64,000 nt of DNA from Linanthus parryae (GCA_023055425.1 JALGPY010000002.1:50863321-50927320), one strand, 5' to 3'. Positions 47,701 to 59,587 are shown, numbered from the stretch's first letter. Program-made: numbers and translations. The notes: a model not told the origin generated them from the letters alone.

Positions 47701-50700
47701 ATACCCTATTATCTTTTGAACTTAGTCAAAGACCACTATCTCTTATTTCTTTAACCTTGGTGACGTTCCCAAAATGTCTCAAGAAAGGGAAGCGTGCCTC
47801 CGAGCCGTTTCTTAGAAGTTCTGACCTATTTTTATCACGCGGAGGCCAGGTGGTGTTCCGGGAGATTCGCAGAGAAGGTTCCTCGGCAGTGACCAGGGGC
47901 GGATCTACATGAGCCTAAGTGGGGCTATGGGCCCCACTCAACTTTGTAGGAATTGTATTTCGACCTTATTTTGTTTAGTTTTTCAGTATAGCTCCTACAT
48001 AAGTTGCACTATAGCCCCCACTCAACTGTACAAATGTTAATATTATCCTTATTTGATGTAATTTGTCTAGTTTAGCCTCCACTATAGTGAGTTCCTGGAT
48101 CCGCGTGACGTGACCTCATCCCATATGAGTTCTAGCAAGGCACTGGGGCCACTGGATATTGTATTCATGTTTCTCAATTAAATCTTATCATACATCTCTG
48201 AGCTATTACCGCAAGTTTCTTTATTGTCATGTGTTAGTTGGGGAAATGCATGAATGCTATGTTATGTACATGGATCTTCGTTCAGAGTTGCATAAGTGAA
48301 TCTGTCCTCCTCTTCTCTTCTTATGGTGCCACATCTTGAAAATTTGAAGTTGAACCACATTATTGGCTTGTCGAGAGCCTATTGAGTTTCAAGAAGGTAG
48401 AATTTAGGAATATCCACTGAAAGGAAGTCCTTCTAAAATGCTTGAAGCTGAAGCCTTTCACAATTTCTAATTGGTTTACAGTTAAAATATCTTAAATATG
48501 AGGAAGCCTGTACAAATGTTTCCGATTGTTGCAATTGGAGCAAATATCCACCTCTAAACCCCCCATTAATAGACTACGAGACAAATGTTGTGTTAAACTA
48601 AGGAGTAAGGACCAGTTAAGCTGTCTATGACATGCATCTTGAATGCAAGATATGACATAGTCCAACGTTAAAATAATAATACAGTTTGTTAGTATGCTAG
48701 TGCCATGCTTGAATTTTTCATGGATTAAGGAGAAGCCTTTGACTTGGTAGATTTACAAAATTATCCCTCGTCTTATGTGGTACTTTTCTTGTGAAGTTAA
48801 AAGTAGAATTCAAAAAGGGGTGTGGATGTAGGTAAAGTGTAACCTTAAACTTCTGTGTAAGTGGACACATAATTTGGGACACCCTTTTTAGGGAAGGTGG
48901 ACACATAGAATGGAATGGTGGGAGTACCACTAAACTGGTTTTGTTGACAATACTAACCCTCAGCTGGTATTCTTTTAGTTTACATCCTATCACTGTTCTG
49001 GTCCTGTTGACGTTAGTACGTTACACACTTCAGTTGGTTTTCTTTTAGTTATAGTGCTTCTCCATCTGCTCTTTCAGTTTTACTAATTCTAGAGCAACTC
49101 GACCGTTTCTCTAGTTTTACAATATGATTTACCGTACAAGGGTCCCTTTATACCTCAGACCATGTATTTTCTTTAAAAGGCAGAAACAACCCCCACCTTC
49201 TAGGCAATAAGATAGACCCTAGCCCACTTTTGACTAACCAGTGGATGGTAAGAACCCCTCTCTTTGACGCCGTTAACTCCCACTAGTCCAGGCTGCACGA
49301 CCACATATCACAGGCATAACCATTTTATCCATTTGAATTGTTTAATGTCTAAATTAACCCTATTGGTTCTCTTAAAGACATAAAACCACAATGTAAACGA
49401 CGAAATGCAGTCACCGAATTGAACCACCGCCATTACCACACAATCACAACTAGCACTACCGCCGCTAAATCCCCAACCCAAAAAATTTGAACCCACACCA
49501 CCACTACCAGACCCTCAAATTGCACTCACCCCAAAACCAGCTCCACCAAACTTGAACCCGCTCAAGATTTATCCAACAAAAACCACCATATCCACCCTTA
49601 TAAAACCCACCAGTCCACCTCCATGACCACTAGTCCACTACCATCATTATCACAATCACTGCTACCACCCTCTCTTGATTGAACAAGGGCAGATGCAAGA
49701 ACGCATCGTGAGGCATAATAATGTATCCCATAATACTACAGCTTCTTCCGATTTTGAACTAAGCTTGGTAATCAGATGAGTACAAGGAGGTCCGAAGGTG
49801 TCATATATTTTTTAAAATCAAACAACCTAGAAAGCCTAATCAGTGTTCAAACTATAGAAGCAAGAGATTTTAAGAACCAATACTGGAAAAAGATGTAGTA
49901 AAATTCATATCAAGAAGAATCCCATGGTACAAAGACGAAAAAATGAAATGGGATATCCCCACAACTCAAGTGTTGCAACTTCCGTAGTAATGTTTTTTTT
50001 AAAGAATCCAATCAAGAAGGCGAGAGACCAGTATCAAGATTGGAAGTGAATAATCAGACCCAATCAGAGCCAACTCCACCATAACGCAGAGCTGCAACTG
50101 CCATTGCTCAGTCCTGAAGATCCCCTTCTAGATTACCCAGATCCAGGAAAGCTATGATATCGAGAAACCCGAGTCCAGGGACAAGCTAGAGCTTCTTTCA
50201 AGAAAAGGGTGGTGATACGAGCCAGTCAGCGGCGGCTCTGTCGGCTTCCTCATTCTGGCAGGGTATTATGTGCAAGAGTGCAATAATCGAAGGTAAAATG
50301 GTATTTTGAACACCCAAGTTAAGTCCCGTTAGTTACAGGGGTAGTTCTGTAACGATAGGATAATATCTGTCTTTTTCACTTTTGGCCTTTTTTTATGTTT
50401 GGGATCTTTGTTTATCCGTTGAGGTGTTATGTGATGTGGTAGTTATAGGTTGTATAGTTGATCTGTTTCACGTTAACCTCTCCAGTGTTTTTACTTGGAT
50501 AATGTGGTAACTGGTAAAAGGCACACACCACTTCATATAGCGGGAGCATAACTCAAGACTTCCTTTTCATTAATATCGGGCCGGGCCCGACCCAAACCCG
50601 ACCCATAGTGAACCAGGCCCGAATAAATTCTGTGGGAGAAACAAGTAGTCCCAAGAATTGCCGTGTCAGTCTGATTGCTAACTTAGAGCATGTAAATTAC

Positions 50701-52990
50701 CATAATAGTTGTCTGTTTGGCTGACATCTGCTTGTAAATACATTAATTGAAAAGTTGGGGTTTTACACTGAGCTGGATTGGCCGTTGGTGTTTACTACTA
50801 CTGTTAGTTATAGGTGGATGCGGCATAATTTGAGGATTCATGAGAGAGATTTCTGTATTCCTCAAGATGCTGTGAAAATCATTATTGCTCAAGCTAGAAG
50901 ATTGAAGAAAGAGTTGCAGATTTTGCCTTCTGCTAATTTGCCTCAACCTGTTCTTGTGAAATGGAGTGCTCCCCCTCAGGGTTATTTGAAGCTCAGTGTG
51001 GATTATGCTTGCAAGAATTATTCTGCTAATGGCTTTGTGGGAGCTGTGTGTAGGAGTCATGATGGTTTCTGGGTTTGGGGTCTGCAGAGAAAAGTTGGCA
51101 ATGGCTGTGTCCTTCAGGGAGAGCTCTGGGCTATTTTAGAAGGCCTGTCCACTGTGTTAGAGTTTAACCAGTCTCATGTCTTAGTTGAGTCTGATTCCTT
51201 GTCTGCTGTGGAGCTTGTGAAGAATGGTGATGAAAAGCAATAAAGCATCAATTCTGGCATTTGATCTGCAAGATTAGAGAGTTTCTTGCTGCATCTGAAG
51301 GGAGTTTGTCTCATATCTGGAGAGAATGCAACCAAGTTGCTGATCTTCTGGCTAGTAGTTGTGATAGTTTGGATTTTGAGAAATGTTTGCTTCTGTCTTC
51401 TCCTCTTGAGATGCAGCCTCTGCTTCTGTTTGATGGTGTAGGTCCTGGATCTGTTAGGCTGGTTCTGTAGGGTTGTTTCCCTCATTGATTTACCAAAAAT
51501 GTTCTTGTCAAACTACTTGATTGTAAATTGAATCATGTCATATAAGGTATATTGAGTTGACTTGTGTGCTGACCGGATTTATCATTACTTGCAGAAATGC
51601 CTTTGGCCCTTCATCTGGAACGATATGCTTATCGGGGTTACTTGTTTGTCTTGTTCGCCTGGTGCGTGCAATGGTTGATAGTGCAAGACAAGAAGATGCT
51701 GCAGGCTTTGTGAACCTCATACTTCGATGCTGTGTCAATGTCTTGGTGTCAGCCTTTGACTTCCTTAATAAGTTCACTATCAATTTTGCGGCCATTACTG
51801 GTGAAGCGTACTGCACATCTGCGAGAATGACTTATGAGCTTCTAAAACGCAACCTTCTCTCGGCTGTTTTTGTCGAGACTGTCTCCACACGTTTACTTGG
51901 TGGAATCGTCTTTGTACTTTCGGCTATATATGCAGTCGTGGTGAGTGGTTTACATCTTTCTCCATTTGACTTCCAATCTTCTTACTCTTTTTTGAGTAAT
52001 GTTCTTGTTGCATTATTGTTGTATATGGTGACCTTGTGCATTCAAAATTCTGATTCCTGTTATATGAAAACAAAAACTTGATCTAGAGCTTAAAAAGAAA
52101 AAAGAGAAAAAGAATATGGCCTTCCAGTGAAAACGAGGTAGTTTGGATGGTTGGTTTTTAGTTTTTAGTTTTTTGGGAATGAGTCGTTTACATTTTATTC
52201 TCCCCTCACCTCAACAACCACTCATTCTTAAAAAAAAAACATTTAAACTACCTGAATGTCTGTGTAATGAAATAAGGGTAAAAGACACTTTCGCGGCCTC
52301 TAGTTTTCTGAAGGACACTTTCACCCTTTCCAGTTTGGAAAAAATACACTTTCACCCCTTCAGTGTGTACCAAATTTCAAGTAACTTACACCCCTAATTG
52401 TGACACGGTTACTCTGTAGGTGTGGTCTGTCAGTAAAGATAGTTTTGGAGACAAATTTACCACTCGTATCATGCATAAAGTCTATTATGCTCTCGGGTAA
52501 ACCGCATATTTTGCCTTACATGGGGGTAAATTTGTTCCAAAAATTACTTTCAGTGACATAACTCAACTCCGAAGTGAGTTTAGTGATCTCTTTCTTTTCT
52601 TTTATCTGATTTCTGCTGCGTTTATGTTCCCACCCTGACAGGTTATGCCTAGTTTCCGCCATGGCTACCTTTCAATTTTCTCTTGAACTTTATGGATTGT
52701 TCTTAAATCTGAGTTTTCACCTGCAGGTTTGTGCGATATTGAATGGCGTCACCAATCTCGGAGGGGACTTGTATTTTGTAGCTGCCATGGCATGGGTGCT
52801 GCTACTGGTGGTGCTGGGATACTTTGTACACGTGCTCGATGATGTCATCGAAACAGTGTATGTGTGCTACGCCATAGACAGGGACAGAGGGGAAGTATGC
52901 AAACAGGCTGTTCACGAGGTTTATGTCCATCTCCCGATTAGCAGGAACCAGAGATCGCCTCCAGTTCCAAGACCTCCACTCAATGTATAA
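44701..52990 (+). CDS. choline transporter-like (CTL/SLC44/PNS1) membrane protein
   Basis: Three exons: 44701-45716, 51595-51940, 52727-52990, with GT-AG introns. The joined frame is 541 codons plus TAA, a usual length for plant CTL proteins. A Ser/Pro-rich cytosolic N terminus (~1-55) precedes about ten hydrophobic segments, the first at ~58-80 (P-F-L-L-I-F-L-L-L-L-L-S) and others near 122-145, 157-178, 192-215, 235-262 and 290-312 in exon 1. The rest lie in exons 2-3, including the family-type S-A-R-M-T-Y-E-L-L-K-R-N stretch. The C terminus is short and Pro-rich. Members of Pfam PF04515 are plasma-membrane or endomembrane proteins linked to choline transport and membrane trafficking; the substrate of this one is inferred. 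The start was chosen as the first ATG after a C/T-rich leader. Intron 1 (5.9 kb) is repeat-filled. Confidence 0.9.
45717..50736. other. intron 1 of the CTL gene; scattered repeat relics
   Basis: No gene was recognised. CAGGGGCGGATCTACATG at about 47895 and CTGGATCCGCG near 48097 look like the two ends of a small inverted-repeat element. The stretch 48740-48935 contains TATGTGTCCACC / GTGGACACAT words typical of a Stowaway-type relic. The stretch 49400-49680 is ACC-rich low-complexity DNA. The 85-codon ORF at 47135 has no domain. Confidence 0.35.
50737..51475 (+). pseudogene. LINE 3' end (RNase H) relic in CTL intron 1, sense orientation
   Basis: The frame open to 51243 ends in an RNase H-like RVT_3 domain (K-L-S-V-D-Y-A-C, with Asp in the first catalytic position; Q-G-E-L-W-A-I-L-E-G-L carrying the Glu; V-E-S-D-S-L-S-A-V carrying the next Asp). 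A TAA at 51241 ends this frame, and the remainder (I-W-R-E-C-N-Q-V-A-D-L-L-A) continues in another frame to about 51470. It is a plant L1 remnant spliced out with the intron. Confidence 0.85.
51941..52726. other. intron 2 of the CTL gene
   Basis: GTGAGT donor and CTGCAG acceptor. No transposon terminus was recognised within it. Confidence 0.6.
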
Positions 52991-53183
52991 CCCACCCACC
53001 ACTTCTCTACTTATTAGTGTTGTAATTTGCGTCTAGTTTATGTTCCGTAGTAAGTTAGAGCTGCCAGATTTGGACTTGTCCATATTGTTGATTTGTACAA
53101 TGGATGCTTACCCAATAAAGAGAGGAGTATTTTTGTGCTTGTAAGAGAATAATTGTTCTCGGTATACCTATTCATGTCACATA

Positions 53184-53420
53184 CTACCTCTGTTTCGCCT
53201 GGAACTTACCAGCCGACTTTTTTTCACTATTATTTGGGTCACTTTGACTAGGTGATTTGATTAGCAAAACGATGCAAGAATTTGGTAATCCATTTCATGG
53301 TGTTGTAGAGCAAATAAAAAAATTGTATCGTTTTCCTATTCAAACATCCGGATCAAAGTGACATGGTTATGGGTGGAATAGAAAATGTCAAACGAGAAGT
53401 TTTGCCCAAAAAAGAGGTAG
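53184..53420. mobile_element. Stowaway-like MITE copy 4 (TSD TA)
   Basis: Inverted ends CTACCTCTGTTTCGCC and AAAAAGAGGTAG (the right end is degenerate), TA on both sides (53182-53183, 53421-53422), with the internal word GGGTCACTTTGACTAGGTGA and its inverted partner. 237 bp, about 190 bp beyond the CTL stop codon and possibly within its terminator region. Confidence 0.8.
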
Positions 53421-53422
53421 TA

Positions 53423-55262
53423 GTTAGTGGAATTTCACACGTCATGTGATGTATTGATTGAAGTACGTTACTCAAACTAGTATGGAGTACGAAGCCAAAT
53501 ATGTAGCAAGTGACTTGTCGAAGTAGAAAGTTAAGGTACAATGACAGAACACAAACCATGTGTTAGTTATCCCCTTTAAGAGGGGGATTAGGGCGCGTTA
53601 AGGATCGGATTTTGCCAACCGAGACCGAGAAAGCTCTTGGTGTTTCTGGTTAAGTAGGGTTTAGATGGAGGAGGAATCAACACCACTGATATGAATGAGT
53701 AGCTCCACCAGGAAGAAGCTGAATTCTAGCAGCACTGTTGGTGGAGGACACAGCAGGTGAAAGAAGCATAACAACACTGCTTTCGAAGACTGAGTGTGAG
53801 GTCTAAAACTAATGTCTAAAAGCGTGTGTTAGTGAGGACTAAAAGAACCCTCCCCGACATGTCTTCTCTTCATCCATGTTCCTATTGTCAATTTGGCTGG
53901 CATATCCCTAGAGCTTAGTGTTTGTAATTTTGTAGCCCCCCATGCCACCTCTCTCTCTCTCTCACTCACTCATGTTTATCTTAAGGATGAGATGGTATTA
54001 GTCTTATCTGCCAAATATTTTTGTGGACAAAGTTATGGGGGAAACAAAAGCTTTAGCTTTAGTTGGGGATCTGAAAACAATGATTTGGAGGAATGAATGT
54101 AAATCTGTATCAGTCAATCTTTCTCTTGCTTTTCTACATGCAATTGGGGTTGATTTGCTTATTTCAAGAAATACACCACCTATTTTCTTTGTGATCTACT
54201 GCGAGTTTCTAAACATATGGATGGATAGTCTGCTGGATACAGTTTACTTTCACGCAAAGACTTGGTAGAAATGAATAATTAGAAATGGGTCTGTGGGTGT
54301 GGGTGTAATCCAACATGGGACCATTACTTTGTTACATGGTCCTCATGTGCCACTGCCCACTTGTATTACATCTTCTGTTTCCACATTGTACAATTGGTTT
54401 CACTGAAAGTAGAGTAATCTTTGAGTAAGGCAACCATGAACAATGTCCACTGTGCGTCTTCTGACACGTTACATATTGCAGACGAATGCATATATATAGA
54501 TGAACATAGATTAGCAGAGCTGAACACTAATTTTCTTCAAAGAAATTCTCATAGTATTGCCATCCTAGCTAAAACGAAAGCCCAGTTACAAAATGACAAG
54601 ATTTGGATAAAAAGGTCGAGATCTTAGCCGTTTAAAGAATAAGATGAACATCATTTGTGGCAGTACGAACAAATATGATAGTGACACTAATTGACCCAGA
54701 CACATAATCACGCTTGGGCATATAAAGCATTTGTGATCAAAGTTGAGCATATGAGGTACAAATCCAACATGGCTTTTGAACCCCCACAGTTGACGATAAT
54801 TTTTATGACACTTTAAAATTTAGCCCGTCAATTACTTGTCCGACTTTGTTCTTTTTTGAGGGTCTTGACCGACTTTGTTCAAGTGTATACACCACGACTG
54901 TACAAAAAGTAAATAAAAACTCGAAAGCCCATCTTATTGTGTGTGGAAGATAAATATAGAAATATTCGTCAACAACTCTAGACACCAAATGGTCTCTCAT
55001 AGCAATGCCACCCTAATAAGCACACACACAATAACACAAAGAATCATGTGGTGGTAGCATTTCATTTCACATAATTGTCCACTCACATGATCAATCAGGT
55101 GCTTGCCTACTACAAAGTCCAAACCAAACACCACTGCAAACAAAAATAGATCTACTAAACCTAGGGCAAAACAGTCATTTCCCTTGACATACACAGTACA
55201 CCGTAGATCCAGGTACAACCGTAATAAACCCAAAAAGCGATGGCGTTTTCATCCGCCCCCAC
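53423..55262. other. intergenic, no gene seen
   Basis: Short ORFs only, none with a domain. It contains a (CT)n run near 53950 and the small A6 insertion at 54840-54880. Confidence 0.45.
54840..54880 (-). mobile_element. small A6 insertion with perfect 12-bp direct repeats
   Basis: CCGACTTTGTTC occurs at 54840-54851 and 54869-54880. The 17 nt between read TCAAGACCCTC-A6 on the minus strand, the same CTC-plus-A-run design as the other tail-like insertions. Confidence 0.55.
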
Positions 55263-55263
55263 C

Positions 55264-55272
55264 TATATATAA
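55264..55272 (+). promoter_or_regulatory. TATA box of the ADF gene
   Basis: TATATATAA lies 85-93 bp upstream of the ADF start codon, leaving room for a ~55-60 nt 5' UTR. Confidence 0.6.
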
Positions 55273-55356
55273 TCGTCGTCTTCGTTTGCGGTGTCAAGTC
55301 GCTTCAGTTTCTTCAACAAAGACACCAATTTCTCTCTCTGTTCTGCAACCACAGCA

Positions 55357-57391
55357 ATGGCGATGGCTTTCAAAATGGTACTGTGATTTCGCAAACCCAG
55401 ATCGATTTATGTTAAAATTCTAGAGTTTATTACCACTCTGTCTCACATCTTCCTCCATATCTTAGACTTTCACCACTATTTACACCGGTCACTTTGACGC
55501 AGTGATTTGGATAACAAAATGATTCAATTTTTGAATAATTTTTTCATAGTGTCGTAAAGTAAAGTTGCTTTACGACACGTCGAAAAAAATTATCAACAAA
55601 TCACGTCATTTTGCTATCAAAATCACCCGATCAAAGTGATCCAGATACGAGTCAAAAAGTCAGGATGGTGAGGAAGAGCTGAGACAGAGTGGTACGTTTA
55701 TGAGAAGGTGAATTTGGATTTTAATAGTGGGTTTTGGTGGGTTTTTTGTTGCAGGCGACGACGGGGATGTGGGTGACGGAGGAGTGCAAGAGCTCGTTCA
55801 TGGAGATGAAATGGAAGAAGGGTTACAGCTACATCGTCTTCAAGATCGACGAAGGGTCACGCCTCGTCACCGTCGACAAGGTCGGAGCTCCGGGGGAAGG
55901 TTACGCCGATCTCGCCGCCTCTCTGCCCAACGACGACTGCCGCTACGCCGTCTTCGACTTCGACTTCGTCACCGTCGATAACTGCCGCAAGAGCAAGATC
56001 TTCTTCATCGCCTGGTAATTTTAATTCTAACTTAATTTTGTCTGGCTAACACGCAAGGAATAGTTGTAATTCATTTTTACTACTAATTAATGAATGTATA
56101 CTTAATTACTTGGTTAATGATTCTGAGCATTGGATCTGAAATAAATTAATTAAGGTAGTAGAATATTAGCAACAATCCCATTAAAAACTTGTAGTGGCAT
56201 GATAGATGAATTGAACATTTTTAGGTCTTATGGCTGATTTTTAGCACACAGTTCAACCAGTCTAGGTTGTTCATAGCTGACAGTATTTTATAACGGGTGA
56301 GAATCCAAAATATGGCCTCTTGATCCAACTCTTTGGGGTTTAAACTTGACCAGTGTTGGAAATTGGCATTTTAGTAAAAATGTTGGGTTTTGGACTGCAT
56401 GATGAAATGTGTAACTCATTAGAAACATTTCGAAACTCATAGTTATTAATGCAGGTAGAGAAAAGAAACTCATAGTATTAACTAGGGTATATCTCTATCC
56501 GCACCCAGCAAAAACTAGTCTTATGACAATATTTTTCATTCTTGGCTAGAGAGCGACGCTATGGGCCACCTTATTGAATAGTACAATGAATCAATGCAGG
56601 ATGAGAAATTAAGAGTAACATAAATATCTAGCGATTATGGCGATCACGTAACCATTTACTTGATACAATCAATGTACTTACTATGTAGAGACATTAACTT
56701 TTGACAAATGACAATACATATCTAGAGATCAGATCGATCACGTAATCACTTCTTTGAAATTGCACAGTATTATAAACGTGTGTGACACACTGGTGCTATC
56801 CGGATAGCTAGAACGACCTGGTAGAGCAACACAAAGCGCTTAATCTGCTACTCTCTACTCTCACCAGCCCTATTTTGGTTGACTTATGTGAGCAATAATA
56901 AATGGTCGATGTCTCAATCTTAGGAACCAAGGACAATTTAATCCTACTCACCAAATTAAGCGATAAGGAATAAGAAAAAGACTACTTGTCATTAGGTATA
57001 AATCTTATCCCTATCAAAGGAACCAAACAGGGTCCCATCTATAGTTGTCTGGTGTGCTATGGCTGCTTTATAATGGGTTGAGTGCTTGAGTTGTTGACTA
57101 CAAAAGTATATTATGAGGGGTATTTTTGCATTATTTTCCAAATATAAGCTCAATTTCCTGCAATTGGCCCCCAAGATGGAGGCAGTAGGTGCAATTTTGA
57201 CAAATAAGTGACCAAATGAAATGTGATGATGATGTTACAGGGCACCAACAGCATCAAGAATAAGAGCAAAGTTTCTGTATGCAACATCAAAGGCTGGGCT
57301 GAGGAGAGTGCTGGATGGGATCCACTATGAGGTCCAAGCTACCGACCCGACTGAGATGGGCTACGATATCATCAAGGATCGAGCCCATTAG
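55357..57391 (+). CDS. ADF5: actin-depolymerizing factor, ADF5-like
   Basis: Three exons: 55357-55377, 55755-56014, 57241-57391, all GT-AG, 143 codons plus TAG, the usual plant ADF length. The protein is one ADF-homology domain. The long-helix and actin-contact region in exons 2-3 is well kept: Y-A-V-F-D-F-D-F-V-T-V-D-N-C-R-K-S-K-I-F-F-I-A-W, then A-S-R-I-R-A-K-F-L-Y-A-T-S-K, and L-D-G-I-H-Y-E-V-Q-A-T-D-P-T-E-M. ADFs bind actin monomers and filaments in the cytosol and control filament turnover. Exon 1 encodes seven residues (M-A-M-A-F-K-M) rather than a lone Met, the arrangement known for subclass III (ADF5/ADF9), whose members stabilise and bundle filaments. Bundling by this protein is inferred from that subclass. 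Intron 1 contains a MITE that makes up about 70% of its length. Confidence 0.94.
55433..55692. mobile_element. Stowaway-like MITE copy 5 in ADF intron 1 (TSD TA)
   Basis: Inverted ends CCACTCTGTCTCA and TGAGACAGAGTGG, TA at 55431-55432 and 55693-55694. The internal GGTCACTTTGACGCAGTGAT and its partner allow full-length folding. It is 260 bp of a 377-nt intron. Confidence 0.88.
56015..57240. other. ADF intron 2
   Basis: 1.2 kb, splitting the Trp codon at the conserved ADF position. No repeat terminus recognised. Confidence 0.7.
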
Positions 57392-58848
57392 GTGGCCCGA
57401 TAGCCCGCTATCCGTTATCCCATCGATTTTCTTACCTACCCGTTTTTAACTCGTAGTTGTACTTACTTCTATAATAACCAGCAGTCAGTGGTAGCTGCCC
57501 TTTACTTTTATCTGTAAGTTAACAGGGCCTAATCAGCTCTTTGTGTACTCTTACTAATTTTAATGATATCCATAAAAGAGAAAAGCACCTTCCAAGTGTT
57601 TTTCAATTTCCAGGAGTAATATAAATCTTCTTTCCGAAAGTGGAAAAAGAGACCCGTGTTGCTTTTTTGTTTTATGTGCGGATGAACTAAGACACTGCGA
57701 ACCAAAACTCCTACGTGGGACGACTTATGTCGCTGTAGCTTCACGATACAAAAGCTGTGGACCGAGCAATCCACCCACGATTCAGTATAATGATTTGGAA
57801 TTCCCTTTGTCTTAGTGGTCTCAGAAATGTGCTTTTATGATGTTTGACATTTGAATTTACTTGGCATCGTTTTGGTTGGGTTGGTGAATCACTACTAATT
57901 TCAAATTTAGGGTATTATAATAATTATAATTTAAGGTTTACCATATTGCCAATGCTACACCCTTTGATTAAGATATAAAACCTTTTTTTTAACTATGATG
58001 ATGAGTAGTGTATCATTACAAACACTTAGATACGCGCCTATCAGCTGTTGCGGGGAACTAGGACTCTGGGCGATGAAGACGTTCCTATTTCTGATCGAAA
58101 TATGAGCCTTTGACTACTGTAGAATTCTTTATCTGCTTTCTTGGGGGTGGTTCTGTTTAGAAAGCAGATGGTAATCGGTCAGATCGGTAACCAGACAAGA
58201 GATAAAGGTATGGTAATCAATCAGTTTCACAACAAGCTACCAAATCACTAAAGCTTTTAAACTCTGGCGCGCTACCATGACAAGTGTTACCAAACAGAAA
58301 CTGCTGGTGACAAAACCATGTCACTATGTTCACTGGAGTAGAAGAAGAGTGCAAAAGAATTTCCATATATGACATACACAGATGCATATTTTGAATGATG
58401 ACTTCTATTTTTAAATGGATAATCGACTGATCAGCGTAGTCGCTGATTAATTTCTTGCTGTGATATTTACAAATTACAACGTTGATAGCGATCGATCAAT
58501 GTATTGAAAACAACTGTGGTTGGTTTTCTTTTGGAGTAAAAGAATTAGGTAAAATGTCAACAGAGTGATTTGATTGCATGCCTTGTAGATGACCAGCAAT
58601 GATTTTAGTAACTATTCTTCTCGGGAGTAGATGGTGCTTTCTAGTTGTTGGATTACCTCTCAACTTCATTCAATTCTGGTGATCGTTCTATGTCTGCCCT
58701 GATTCATCATCACATTTAATGCTGTTTACACTCATTAAGGCAAATGTGTTTTAATCTCTCACCGATTCACATTATACTTCTTCTCCATGATAATATCAAG
58801 TTTTCGCGAGTGAAATTTACCAAGGGAGATGCAAATAATTGCTAGGTA
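57392..58848. other. ADF 3' region and intergenic DNA
   Basis: No gene, RNA gene or transposon terminus that I can support. Confidence 0.45.
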
Positions 58849-59106
58849 CCACTCTGTCCCAGCTCTTTCTTCCTAATTTTACTTTTGTCACTATTCACTG
58901 GGTCACTTTGACCCGGTGATTTGAATAGCAAACCGATGTAATTTTTTGATAATTTTTTCATGGTGTTGTAGAGTAAAAGGTGCTCTATAATATGGTGAAA
59001 AGATTATCAAAAAATCGTATTATTTTGCTATCCAAATCACCCGGTCAAAATGACCCAGATACGAGTCAAAAAAGTCAGATGGGAAGAAAGAGCTGGGACG
59101 GACTGG
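58849..59106. mobile_element. Stowaway-like MITE copy 6 (TSD TA)
   Basis: Ends CCACTCTGTCCCAGCTCTTT and AAAGAGCTGGGACGGACTGG, TA on both sides, with internal GGGTCACTTTGACCCGGTGA and inverted CACCCGGTCAAAATGACCC. It is closest to copy 5. Confidence 0.87.
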
Positions 59107-59437
59107 TAAGATGCAAGAAGGTGGAGACAATGTTGATTTGGTACATGTAACACATGCCATTGATGATGAAGATCGTAAATTGAGGCTGAGATCGTTCCAA
59201 CTATATTTGTGCTTCCTGTTGCGGGTAGGATATTTCTCTCAAATAATTCAGCTTGATGTTACTGCCAAAAAAAGAAAAATCGGTCGCAGTTTGCTGACAT
59301 GTTTAGTTTCTATGTCTTTGTTGTTTATACATGGCTTTATATACCTTTCAACAAACATGTGGAGGGCCATTTTGAGTAACAATCAATGTGCTGGGAGTAG
59401 TACCATTGTCCTACTCTTGACATCACACAGTAGTTGT

Positions 59438-59587
59438 TGTCGCTGGAAACTGTAGTTTGCGATAACTACTAGAGTACCATTACTCAGTAGCGACAAGTTG
59501 GATGCTAGCTAAGCTTGAGATCATTCAGTTATTGTCGCTGGAAACTTTAGTTTGTGATAACTAGAGTACCAGTGTCTAATAGCGACA
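59438..59587 (+). repeat. two copies of a small hairpin-ended repeat
   Basis: Units 59438-59495 and 59534-59587 both run TGTCGCTGGAAACT...TAGTTTG-GATAACT...AGAGTACCA...TAGCGACA, beginning TGTCGCT and ending AGCGACA (inverted 7-mers). They are separated by ~38 bp that also resemble the DNA after unit 2 (GATGCTAGCT / CATGCTAGCT). Confidence 0.65.

Noticed and set aside
59111..59455. 114-codon plus-strand ORF after MITE copy 6
   Set aside because: No domain, no splice or promoter context, and its start lies three bases past the MITE's target duplication.
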